NCBI GenBank assembly: GCA_029953675.1
Contig: JAMWBK010000005.1
Location: 1,612,001 to 1,676,000, forward strand
Direction: 5' to 3'
DNA from: Rhodosorus marinus
Taxonomy: Eukaryota; Rhodophyta; Stylonematophyceae; Stylonematales; Stylonemataceae
DNA length: 64,000 nucleotides
Shown here in pieces: positions 33,864-46,900 of this stretch. Made by a program: the position numbers and the translations under genes. The stretch's first letter is position 1, and every line of letters begins with the position of its first letter. Below the pieces are notes generated by a model, which did no database searches, was not told the origin of the DNA, and saw nothing but the letters and a program-made list of their open reading frames with translations.

Positions 33864-34241
33864 ATGACGTCCGTAGTGCTTGAGTTCAGGTAGGCTGCTG
33901 CTGCGTCGAAACCAATTCCTGAAACCTGTTCCGACCTAATTTTTCGGGGTATTTGTTCTTCTTTTTGGCTTCACGGAAGTGGAGGCCTCGAACTTTTGGT
34001 TGACGGTAAGAAACGGTTAGAGCAGGAGGTCCCAGATAAACTGACTCTCGGCGGACTTATAGGTTGGATTCGATCCAACCTTATCAAAGAACGACATGAG
34101 CTGTTCTCGCAGGGCCAAAGAATACGACCTGGAGTTCTTGTTCTGATCAATGACGTTGACTGGGAGCTGGAAGGGAAAGAGACGTATAACCTGTCTTCTG
34201 GAGACTGCATATCTTTCATCTCAACTCTCCATGGTGGATAA
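33864..34241 (+). CDS. URM1: Ubiquitin-related modifier 1
   Basis: A 26-base coding exon (33864-33889) joins 33980-34241 to give 95 residues, the normal Urm1 length. It starts MTSVVLEFSGGLELLVDG and continues IRSNLIKERHELF, RIRPGVLVLINDVDWEL and FISTLHGG, ending in the exposed Gly-Gly needed for activation by the E1-like protein Uba4. Urm1 is the sulfur carrier for 2-thiouridine in the wobble position of certain cytosolic tRNAs and also a protein modifier. The short first exon is too small to find by open frame alone but is required for the first beta strand. A perfect short hairpin (34,249-34,265) follows the stop by 7 bases. Confidence 0.95.
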
Positions 34242-34917
34242 TTCTCCTCAATCCGTGTTGGATTGAATTCGCTCATGGCAAGACTGGGTGTGCTCCTACT
34301 CGCTCTCTAGAAGGAGACCTCTATCCCAACAGCTGCTCACACGAAATGACGAAGTACTCTTCAGCAACTACTCAACGACCGGGGCACCCAGGTCTCACCC
34401 AGTCTTCACAACTTATTGCAGAAAGGAGTGGTTCCATCAAACTACTAGAAGAATCCTAACTGCTGGGCACTCCGCCTCTTCGTGACGGAGGGACGAACTT
34501 GCTAAGTGCAGCTCCTAGCCGTTGGTAGCCTAGAATGATAATCAACCCGCCGATAAACAAAACGAAGCTACGGATTGTTGAGCTACTTGAGCAGTCTTCG
34601 TGTCCAGTCATAAAACAATAGCAGTAGCAATGGGCTCAATGCTCATCTTCAATGCCGCCAGGGATCTCTTTCGAATCGCTTGTCCTGCTGTTTTCGAAAA
34701 CATGCTGGCATCGAAGCATGCTGCTTGATGTCAACCTGTTCGCTACGAAAGATTGTATATAAGATGAGCCTGGTACACATGGGCAGCTGTCTGCTCTAGA
34801 GGAAGCTGACCAGCAGGGGTTTTCTTCCGCGGAATGATGCGGAGGAAGTCTTTGGCTCTCTTTGCTTACGGGATAAACCCGATTTTCTGAAGTTTGGTTG
34901 AGAAGGTAGCAGGAAAA
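34242..34917. other. Intergenic region between URM1 and the DNA-PKcs gene
   Basis: No supported gene. It contains a short perfect hairpin CAATCC-gtgtt-GGATTG right after URM1. The rest presumably holds the promoter of the large downstream gene. Confidence 0.45.
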
Positions 34918-37900
34918 ATGGGGTGGAAGAGCGCAGGCGAAGAGCTCGCAGAGGATCAGATCAGACATTTGTGCGTATGGCGGGACGAGAGGCGGTCAAG
35001 CTTGTCAAACGCTACGCAGCAAATGGCTCTCGACGCTGGAGAAAGCCTCGAGCTCCTTGTCAACACTCTTCCCCGGTCCGAGGTTGGTAGGTTGCTCTTT
35101 GTTCAGCAGTTGGACTCGTCCATCTCATCACACTCAACCTGAACTCGGTGCTCCTCGTTCCTTCTGTTTACGAAAGTCTCTCTGCGCAACGTGCTCTTCG
35201 ATCCGAAGGACGGGATTATCGCATTGGTGGACAGTACCCGCGAGAATCTGTTCACAACAGATGCTGTGGCTGATGCCTTACGGGCTCGACTCCTCAGAGT
35301 ATCCATTTCGCACTGGAGATGGACGTCGTCACCTCCTAACCCTTTGCAAGCGAAAAGCATCATCGAATCTGCGTGGTCGATCTACAAGAAGGATAGAAAG
35401 AGTAGTATCAGAGTTGAAGCCATCGCGCTTATTTCCGCTCTTCTCTTGCCGAGAAGCAGTCCCTACTTTGCAAAGGATGGTGCGTCAATTCTCGGATGCT
35501 AGGGTTCTTCCGTTGAGAAACCTGCGCGTCCGTAAGATAACACACCGCGGTCTGCTAAGGCTTTTGCCCCGTTTCTCTTCGACAAGGTACCGGAGATCCC
35601 AATCTTTTTCCGTTCGCTGAACGGGTCTGTAGCGGCCTACGAGAAGAGGTACAACATGGCATAATTTGGAATTCTAGTTCTCAAACTCTTGCATCATCGG
35701 TCTATCGCCTTATCGGAGGATTAATCTGGTCGTATGGCCACGATTTAGTCGGTGGTCGTACAGCAATGCTCGCCAAGGAGTTTCTGGAGGCGACGACAGA
35801 GAAAGCGGAGAGTTTGGATGGCCCAGACTACAAAGCGGCCAGGGCTGAAGGAGCGCTCTACGGGCTGTCGGGAGTTTTGCGGTTTGTTGAGGCAGACTAT
35901 GCTCGGCTCATCGCCATATCCGTCGTTCCAATTATTCGTGCAATTCTGGCAAGCGTCTCTAGCACGAGGTACGGACTGAAGAAAGCAGCGCTATCTTTGT
36001 TAATGACGAGCGCAGAAGCAGTTATTGATGAACTCACCAAAGAGGCGCATCCTGGTGAGCTTTCCACTGGCTCGGCAAGTACCCTGGACAGCATATCCGG
36101 CATCACTATAGGAGTTAGCAATGGACGCGCGATTGTGAGATCAATCATACGTTCATGTGAACATCAGAACTATGAACTCCGGGCGCAGGTTTGCTGTTTC
36201 CAGACAGTGACTGGTTTGATCTCTCCCCACTTCCATCCTGGACTGACTCCAAATTTTTTTTTGGCGAACCTCGGTCGGCGTGCCTGTGAGCACAGAGTTT
36301 CAGAACGTTGAGCGCCGTTTCCAAGGAGCTCGGAGCTTGGTTTGAGGCCGTACCAAACGCGCGGAGTATTCATCCCCTGTACCGGGAGTTGGTAAATGAG
36401 GTAGCTCGGTTGCTCTTTGTAGAAACTGAGAGCGGCATGGATACTTCCAGCATACGTGCGATGAGAATATCGGTTTGCATTCTGGAGCACATGAGTCGAA
36501 CGATTTCGAAGCTGTCAGGGGAGGAAACAACCCGGAAATTCCTAAGAAAGCTACTTCAAGCCCATACCTTCACAATCTTGTTGACTCACGAAGCTGATGT
36601 ATGGGGAACAGGTAACAATCAATACAGACGAAAGTCAAAAGGGTATTCCTGTTTCCGATTAGGGCTCCTCAACTTATTCTCCCATCACCCGTGTTCCAAC
36701 ACGACAACTTTTGCTTGGCGCTGAAGATGGTCTATACTCGAGGACAGAGAAACTTGGAGACTATTCCGTGCAGCTTCTATCAGGGATTGGAGCGCTTCTG
36801 TCGGGCATAAAAGGCAAGGAAGATGACGGAGAAGTTGCAATGCGAATCGATCAAACGCTGGCATCGGTTCTTTCAGATTTGACGAACTTAGAGGAGAAGA
36901 AACGGAAACAGTACTATGTTGCGATCTCAAGACTTTGCGTGGTTCTTTGGGATCGCGGTGAAGGACCTCTCAGGCAATCTCTTGAACAACTCGTATACGC
37001 CTCGCTGATGAGAACCGCAGATTCTCATTCAGAGGACGTTGTTGAGCTGCGGAGCGTGAAGGTCTTCCATGGTCTCTGGCAAAGCCTCATAGGTATGATA
37101 CCTTTCTGGAAAACCCTTTAGAGCAGTCTTCGCATGCATCTCACAGCTAATAATCACAGTCTTGTATGCCGTTAACCGCAGGCAGTAGACCAGATCGGTC
37201 GGATTCGGGGTCACTTGCTCCCCTGCAACGATTCCTCTTCGGCAAGCTTGTCACCAGCATTTGGAACTCGCTAAACGAACTGAGCCTCGAGAGCTCGGGA
37301 TCTTCTGAGCTAGAAACTGAATGGCACGGAGAAGCACGGAGCGCAACCCACCCTAGCACGATGCAGACAGTGTACCTGCTCGGCAGAATAGTGAAATGCT
37401 TGTGCGTCCTGCTTGAGGTAGCCGATAATGGCTTACTACAGGAATGGGCTCCCAACCTGCTTAAGGAGTCTTCAGAATTGCTCGTGAGCAATATATATCA
37501 AGCCGAGTTCTACGTTCTTATGAAAGCTGCTCTCGCTGCTTGTAAGCGGGTGCACTTTCTTGCGGACACAAACAACACTTTGGTAAAGGATCTTATCTCC
37601 GGAGTACTCGAGTCCACTGCCGGTTCTCTGCTTTTTCAAGGGCAGGATACCCTGGTGAATATTGTGGAAATGGTCTTGGAGGTACCGGCTATTTGGTCAA
37701 GAACGAGGACAGATATTGTTGTGAGGTGTATTTCTAGTGCGTTGGGTAGGCATGGGCAAATTTTTGAACAATGCTAAGTTACGACTGCTTAGCTTGCTTA
37801 AGTCAATCGCCTTCCCTTTTTTGTTGGCCGTGGCCACCCCTAGAACTTGGTGCAGTCATGGAGGAGGCTGCACAGCGGGCCATGGACGCAATAGAGGAGC

Positions 37901-40900
37901 TGCTGAATCAGGATCAGACCTTCTTCAACCACATTATGAGACCGGTGATCTTGAGGTTGCTTCCTTTTGTGCGAAACGATTGGAGTTCCATGAGCTCCGA
38001 GCTGACTCGACCGGATCGATCGGTGAATGGAGATTGGCGTTCGCTGCTGAGTCATAGAGCGGTATTGATCATCGGAAAGATGGGTGCGTGCTCATTTCCG
38101 TCTTGAAGTAGCTCGGCGATGTCTGCTTACTCTGCTAATGTTTCTTTGCATTAGGCGTCGACGCTGTTCAATGTGCAAAGCAACTTGTTTCAGAGCCTTT
38201 CGATTTGGAAACGAGCTTTGACTTCGGATGGCTGGATGTTCCAGAAATGTACTTTCAGTATTCGGACGCTGAGGGAAGAGTGTTGGGTCTACCGGCTCCA
38301 AACGTGGGAGGATCCGTTCCGCTTCCCTTCAGCGGCAGTTTTCAGAGCAAGGAGTTGTTCCCACACATACACACGATACTCCTGCTTCCTAGCCTTTCCG
38401 AGCTGATTGTTTCGAACAACCCAGAGCAAAGGGTGACGGCCTGCGAGCTGCTACATGCTGTGACAGTGAAGCTCGTGGCAGAATCGTCCAAATTGGATAA
38501 ATCCGCCCAGGAAAGAAAAGTACGCTTAGAATACGTCAGCTGCTCTCTTTCCGGAGTGCTAATTATGGAGTATTGTGTCTTTGTAGTGTACAACTGAAGT
38601 CTTCAAAAGACTTTTCCCGATGCTTGTCAAACTTGCGTGCGATCGCGATGACCTTGTACGAAGTATCTTCCGGCCTCTGGTGCTGCAGTTGGTACACTAT
38701 ATTTCCTCGCGTGGCGCACCGAGCCCGCCAGAGTCATCGATCCTTGTAGAGGCACTCGTTGAATGTGCTACCCTCGCGGCGAGGGCAACTGCTTCGACAA
38801 CGTCCGGAATATCGGATCTGCTGGCGGAATACATTCGATGGTCCCTAAAGCATTTAGGGGACCAAGGTCTTCAACGGCCGACGCATGACATTGATGCGTT
38901 GATCTATCGTTTTCTTGCGCTTCTACGAGACCCGGACGAAGGCAAGCGAGTTGCAACTATATCGCTGTTGCTTGACTGTAGACCCGCGTTTGATGAGCAC
39001 TCTTCCGCTCTCGCGGGGTAAGCCACGGCGTCCACTAGCAACAGAGTGGAATTTGACGGTGACTGAGCTGTTGATTTCTCGATCACAACTTTCTCTGATG
39101 TCAAGGCACATGTTTCAGCTGTCAAAGGCCGCGCTAGAGTCGCTCATCCTGTATCACATGTCCCAGAATGATGTTTTAGGGAGCAAAATTCACAAGGCGC
39201 GACGTTTGAACAGGTACCTAACTCGACTGATTAGTAGTGAACTTCCCTCAAGTCGAGCAGAGGACGAGAGTGGGCGGGTTGCTGTTGACTGCGAAGAGCA
39301 CCTCGACTGGCTCTTCAAGAACGTGCGCCCACTACCTCAAGAGAGCATATCCTTGTCCACAATCCACTGAGGCGAGTTTCACTACATGACTCTTTTAAAT
39401 TCAGGTTTTCAGTTCCTCTTGCACCGGAAATGTTCGGGAAGAGCTCATGTGGTCTTTGCATCATCTTCTACAGAGTGAAAAAAGAGAAATGTTCTGGCTA
39501 TCCCAGCGACTCTCGTATATGCGAGATGCGACAACGGATGTGGCTGCTACTGTAGCGGGTGGTAGCTCTACTGAACAGAACGACGCCCTGATTCATGCTG
39601 CGCGCTTGGTTTGTTGGATGCTGGTCTCGGTCATGAAAACGCGCGCTGACTCTGCCTTTGAGGTAAGAATTTAGTGCAACCGGGACGCTTTCAAAAACCG
39701 TCAATTCGTCCGATTGAGAGACGATCCCAAAGATGATGTTGACGTCGCCTGCTTCGCTTAGGAGCGTGAAGATCTAGATGAAATCTTGTTTTCAAGCGTG
39801 AGCATTATTTCTGGAGCTCTAACAACTGGTTTAGCGTTGAGAGATGATGCACTCCGCGCTGTGCTCGAAGTCTGTCGCGTTGTTGCTAGATCGTTCATGA
39901 CCGTGGAGCCACTGTCGAGCTTAGTAGTCTCAACCATGTCCATCCTCATAGCTTACCTTCTGAGCAAGGAGGCACTAACACTAGCTGAGAGCAGGCGAAA
40001 GAGCAAGTTCGTAAGGGGGCCAGTGAGAGACTTGCTGAGAGAAGTTTTGGTCAAGTATGTAATGGGCATGACTATTTAGTGGGTTGTTGGTACGTCCCTG
40101 GCTTAAGGATACTTAATGAGCCCTGGTATGCAGGAAACCGGAGGTGAGAAAACAGCTTATGGAGGCGTTTGACCGTGAAGTGTCGTCGAGGAGGTCAAGG
40201 CTGACAATGCAGGAGGAAGACGACCCCGATTTAGAGCTTGCTCGTTCGATTTCTCAAGGAGAAGGAGGGGAGCTTCCCGACCACGTCCTCGGTAGCACCA
40301 TTCACGACAAAGCTGAACCTGGGGGTCACAACCGGCACGGTATCTTATACGAGGGGAACTCCTCCTTTGTTCTTGTTTGTTAGATGCTATGAGGGTTCTC
40401 GCCGAGCACAATCTGCTCCCGAGAGCAAGAGCCCTATCGAGGGGCCTTTGCCATTGTGCAATACTGACTTGGGAGCTTGCGGAGGCCTGGCAACCACGAC
40501 CGAGTTACGCAAACGGGGCCCTGCAGCGAATAGCCGCTTCTAAGCTTTTGTCGACGTCCTTTGAAACGGGACTGGAGCTGACCGATCTGGACGATGTCTT
40601 GTTGATCGTCAAAACAAAAGTAACGAAAGACTCCTTCTGCCATTCGTTCGCAACAGTTCTACATCATCAGATTGCGTTGAGCCTGGACCAGCGCTTGGAC
40701 TACTTTCTAGAGCGGATATCTCCGGCCTCAGGTGCGGGCTTTTCTGAGACGACCAACGCAAAGCTCCTGCTCGGTTCTGTTGGAAGCTTCCTTCTTCTGT
40801 CTGCTAGAAGCCAAACAGAAGCTCAAATATGCTCCAAACTAATGTCGATCCTTCCAGATCCTGAGAAAGCTCGATCGATGTCTCTTTCAGGTAATAAGTG

Positions 40901-43900
40901 GGTAAATTCATTTGGCATCCATCATCTCCTTCATAGAGCTCAACTGAAAAGCCTATTGTGGTTCAGACAATGTATACTGGATATCGCTCGCGAAGCTCTT
41001 GTTGGTACTTGATCGAGAAACGACCTTGGCTGCTGGGAAAAAATCTCCTGTCTACCAGCTAATCGTGGGTTATGGCTTGTCCAGAGAAGCTCGTTTCAAT
41101 TCGTTAACCGAAGAAGCAACTGTCGACATTCGACTGCTTGCCATCGAATCCCTTCCTCTGTTTCTGTCGGATGGGAGGGAAGAGCTTTCCAACGAGATCG
41201 GGGATGAGCTAAACGCACTGTTCGTTGAGGAATTTCCCACAGCGTCCAGCGTACTCGCTGATCGACGTCAGCAGCGAAAAGCTTACGACCTCATTATACT
41301 GAAAATCCTTTCCTCGTTGGAAGCGAGTCCATTCGGGGCTGCGGTCCTTTTCCCGTTTCTGGTGAGGGTTGCGATCACTGACGCGGTTGCCTGATTCCCT
41401 GACTGACCTAAGTATTTCACCTGAATAGGTTCGTACCGCTGCCGAAGGAACTTCTCACCATTTGTTCGTTGCTATTGCGGATGCGGTTGAGTCAATGTCG
41501 ACGTGCGCGTCCAGGAAAGCTGCAAAAAGGGCTTTCAATGATGTCTTTTCGACATTCACCGATGGTTGGCGACCAGAAAACGTTCGCAGGGCTGCTATAT
41601 TGGACTTCTCCATTCCACTCATCAAGCACGTGCGTGACGCCGGGATCGTTCGCGAGATTGCAGAGGAGCGATTGAACTTTCTCCTGAAGTTTGCAGAAGC
41701 ACCAATCACGAAGCAGGTGGGCTCTGCTCCAATGGGCCAAAAGGGAATGCACTTGCTTTACGTTTTTCAGTAGAGGCATTTATTTTCGCAACGTTTCTCT
41801 ACACCAGGGCAGTGGAAAAGACCCGAGCATGGATCAATATCGAACTACGCTGGATCTGTCCGCTTGTAGCGTTCGCCTCCTCGTAGAGCTCCTTGAGAGG
41901 CTACCATCGGATTCAGTGCGAGGTGAATTGAACACGATCTTCATTCAAGGACAAGATATGCCGCAAAACGACAAAACACAGGGGAGTGAACTGTTGAAGC
42001 ATATGCTGAACTTTGGAGATAGGGTGAATTGGTGTTCCTCATACCTTGCGAGAACATGAAAAAGCTGATCAACTAGAGTGCTGAGCAAATATCTGTTGTT
42101 GAACAGGTTGCTAAGGGCAAGATGGAGGCTGCATATGGCGAGACATATTCTAGTTCCACCATAAACTTGGCCGCATCGAAATGGGAGTACCGGTGTGCTG
42201 CGTACAACTTGGCAGCGATTGTCATATTGAAGGTTAGTTTCGTCTTAGAAGGACCCACATGTCCGTCAAGCCTAACACCATATCACCTGTTTCGGAAACC
42301 GCACCAGACGCTAGGTCAGCAGCAAAAGTTTTTGGCGACACTTCTGCATCCAGATTTCATCAAGAATATCGTGAATACCGATGAAGACTGGTCTCCCATG
42401 TTCACAGTGGAGACTTCGTTCAGACGCCAGCGTTCTGCTCTCAGCTCTATGAGAAAGGACAAATGGAGGCGTGGAAAATTGCCTGTAAAATACCTCTCAA
42501 CTCAATTTCTAGTAGCGACAAACATGTCGCAGGACTTTCAGAGCTTTGTTGAAGGGGAAGTTACCACCGGGAAGAGTAGTAAGCTCAGCGCCAAGTCTGA
42601 TTTGGTTTTTGAATGTACACCTTACTGAGGCCGGTCCCTGTCTTCAGTAGATTACAGAGCAGTTGATGAGGACGGGGAGTCTTTTGATACAGAGCTTGAC
42701 GCAGTCAACAAGAGCATCTGCTGGTCATACATGCTCCAAGCATTTCATAGTCTGTTTGCGTTGTCGAGCGCCACTCGAGGGTCTTCTAAGGTACTGCATG
42801 CTTCATATGAGCGATCTGAGTCGTCTATTCAATTCTTTTGGTCTGCATGACATTGTTACGGCAATCAATCCTGGCGAATCTGGCGCTTGCAGCTAGTAAT
42901 TAATCTCCTTTGTTTTTAGGACGAAGAATCCGATGTGTACTACAAGCACGTCGAGAAGCCTGTTGTTCGTCTTGCTGAAATGATTTCAATTCGGAGCCAA
43001 GCACATCGAAATGTGAAATGCTTCGTTTCGAAGCTGCTTTTGCAGGTTTACGATCGGTTGAGGCCCACAACCCAAGAGACTTTATTCAAACCGTTTGTCG
43101 ACGCGGCCATAGAATGCGCCCGCTTTGGTGAAGGCGTCCATTACTTCTTGAGGGACCTGGTGCTTCAGATTGTTTCTATGTGCAACTCAGCTATTGTGGA
43201 CAATAACACGCTTCTTGAGAGCGCCGATGCGTTGAAGGATTTGATGGTTTCCATTGCGAAGAAAATTTTGACTTTCAACCTCAAGTCTCGTATGTGGAAA
43301 GCCGTGAGTTTCCCTTCAATGTGAACTGTCACCGCAAAGAGAGGTACCTAGTGGTCTAAACGCGAAGCTTTCCTAAACACGAAAATTCGCAGGTGATGGT
43401 TGCCAACCTGGACCTGGTGAAGGAGTTGATGGAGTGCTGCAAGGGGTTGAGGCGGGTCACCCTCCCATCCAACGTCTGGAGAGCGTATCTTTCGTTTCAA
43501 GGGCAGGATACTGGCGCGGAGAGAGGTCGCCCAAGATACCCTTCAGAAGTGATGTCAAGCGTAAACGATAGAACAAAGTGCCGTTTGGTGGGTCTCAACA
43601 TTCTCTACTCAGCGCTTTCGAACGATGTCGTGGTCGAGGACGTCAAGAAAGGTACGCACCCTTCCAACACGGACATTGCTTTTACAAGGGGGTTGACCTA
43701 CTCCAGTCCCTTTTTCTCAGGGTTCAGAACGATCTTCCAGCTGATGACTGAACCTGACGCTCACTCAGCTGTGTACGAGTCCGCTGCACAGGTAAGTTTT
43801 CTGGAATGGTATCCCGGCGCAGTTGAAACTGAACCGTCCTAACTCTGTATACATGTGTGCGAACAGGTGGTTGGAAAGGCCCTTTCAGTTATGGGCCGAG

Positions 43901-46900
43901 GCGACGAAAACCGGCTCTACCAGAATTCCCTCTACGAATCCATAGAGGCTTTGACGATCGCGTGCTTGGAAAGGATAGAAACTGATTTTGATAAGAGAAG
44001 ATCGATTCGGACAATAGAGAAGGTGAGAAAGAATGTTACCAGTCCACCTAGAAACGTGGCAACACATATTCAACTGTAATAGAACTATGCATGCTCGAAT
44101 TTGGGTAGGTTTCAGCGGAATATGGCAAAATCGCGCGCAGCTTTGTGAGCAGCATGTGCGACACAGTGCTGGACAAGTCACTAGGCATTTTGCGTGTTAC
44201 GGTTCGTTGTCCGCGCACTATTGCTTTCCGCCTACAGACTTCTCCGACCGAGCCGGATGATTAATTAATGGCGAACGCTCCAAAACGCTTGCTCCGCCAT
44301 TTCAGGTACTGAAATGCCTTAGGCGATTGGTTCAAACTGATGAGTCGATGGTGAAGGAAGTGCTCGAGAAGCTGTCACCGCATTTCCTCGTGATCACAGC
44401 GGGCAATGATAGTCCTCAGCTTCAGCACGGCTTGATTCTTCTTCTAGGTGATACTCAACGACCAGCTTGTAGGCAGCGATGTGACTCTTTGCTTTTGCAA
44501 ATAGGACGGGAAGGATTCCTCCGCTGACCGCGCGTCTTGTTGATTAGGCAACGTGCTTAGTAGCGGAGGACTCAGCAGAACACAAAAGGAGTTGTGGTCT
44601 CTTATCCGGCGGGTCTGCAACGAATTCTCACAACACCCGCAGAAAGAGCTTCGTAGAGACCTCTTTCAGATCGTCTCCCAGGCTCTGAGAGCTTTAAGGG
44701 AAAACGGGGAGGAAGATGCCGAACTAGAGAAGACTTTGTTCCAAGCACTGATCGACGAGGATATGGATTGCCGGGTAGTCGGTTTAAGGCATTTCCACAG
44801 GAAACTCACTCGAAACTGTCACGAACGGCTTGCGGCGCTGCTCAGCCCAGAGTTCTACTCAGCGGGAGATCGCAGGTTGTGGATCTCGAACACGCTGGCG
44901 CTCCTACTAGAACTGGGTCTGGAGAGCGTTGATATAGACTATGCGTTGCACGAACGCCTCAAAGGCGCGACCTTTGAGCCGCTGGAAACTGGCTGCTCCA
45001 GCAAGAGCGGAGCAACTGAAAACTCCGTCGTCGCGACGCTGAGCCTGTCCCAGCTCTCGTCGCTTTCCAGACTTGAAACGGCTGGTGCGCCGATATCTTT
45101 TATGGAGTCATTAACTCAAGTGGCACAACTGGGAAGCTCAACTGTCGACCCTATGCAGCCGGGTTCAGCTTTCGTGAGTGAACTTTTCGCCTCGAACAGC
45201 AACAGATTGGGGGTGAGCTAGCGATGGATCTACTGGTGAAGAGCTATCTCTATCAAAGGACACTAAGATTGTTTTCTCGCAGGTTGCGAAACGCGTTCGA
45301 TTCGAGGAACCGCGGAAGGACAGTGAAGTGAGCACAAGCGAGAGGTTCGCGGCGAGAGCCGCGAGAGAAAAAATGAAAAAGGAGGATGAAGAACTGCGGA
45401 AAAACCAAAGATCCTCGGCCTATGTGCCTGCTACCCTCCTCCGAAAATATCGTCAGGTACGCGAACATCCTCTACAGCGGGCGCTTTTTCGAGCTTCTCT
45501 CAGTTCCATCTGCTTTTTTTTTGCCTACCCAGGGTGACCTACCCGACTTTGAGATAACAGCGAGGACTTTCCTGGAACCCCTCAAAGTTCTGGCCATGAC
45601 GCAACATGATATTGCAGCTGAGCTACTTTTAATGGTCCTGAAAGTGCTCTATGCTTATGAAGGTGAGGCCTAGAGCGTAAAATTACCATGGTTTCTACTA
45701 CTTCAGAGTCCTGAGGAGCAGCCTCTGCCCACTTGAAAAAGGAACGACGAACCTGCGCGAACTGATCCGTCTTCGAATTTGCGATTCTTTTGGGCACCTA
45801 CTTCGCTCATCGGAATCTTCTGTGGGAATCAAGATGTTGTTGGGTTTCTTTCTCAACGCCTTGACGTACTGTGGTGCTTCTAGCCTGGCGGTTGGCACAT
45901 TGCATAGATCGGTATGGCTCTCAGCAGATAAGTTCTCCGGAATCACAGCTCTTGAACACGCAATCCTTGAAAACGTAAGTTAGTCGCAGAATGGGTATGG
46001 TCATCTAGGTATTGGTAAATGTCCTCGTAGGTGCTAAGAGCTCCTTTTGTTTCTTTATCGTGACATAGCGGGAGAAGCAAGGAATGGAGCATCCGGACAA
46101 AAAGCGAAAGATCGATGCAGCGCGTTCTGACAAGGACGCTTCCGCTATGGACATGGCGCTTATCAGCGTTGGCCAAGAAGATATGATCCAGGAAGTGCGG
46201 TTGTCACTGTCCGTCAACTTTGAAGCTAGAGAGCGTTTCTGAAAACCACTGACATGGTTTTCTGTGTTCTTAGTCAGTGCTCTCGGAGTTCGAGCTCCTA
46301 GTCCACGAGCTCAAAGATTCGAAAAACAGTACGGATTCAATGCTGAGAGCCGAAATTTTAACTTGCGCCTTGCGCTTGTCCAGGTGGGAGGATGTTAAGT
46401 CCTTTGCCCATCCACTGGAAGGATCCGTTCCAGAGCAGTGGGGTAATGACCCAGCTTCTGTCATGGTCGCAAAGATTTCGACATCAGTGTTCGTGGAAAA
46501 CAATGCGCTGAGACTTCTTGGTCTCAAAGCCAATGTAGAGGTTCGTCCCCCGCTTTGATTCTACCTGAACTGTTGCAAGCAGAGCGAGTTTCTATCAATT
46601 TTGGATATTTCTTGAAGAGGATTCCTGTGCTAAGCCCTTTCTCTTTACTCTTCTCCCCCATACTATTTTTCCATGCGGCTAAGGACGGGTTTCTCAAGTG
46701 GTGCCAGGAACTCTTGGAGCAAAACACGAACTCGAAATCGGGATTTACACTGTTCAACATTCTTCGAGAGGAGTTTCCTGAACTCACGATCGTCGCGGCG
46801 CTGGTTGCAAATCCAGAGGAAGGGTTGATTGATCATTGCCTAAGCCAATCCTTGAAGCGCATGGTGAGCTTTGACCGTGAACAGGTCGAACTCGACTTGA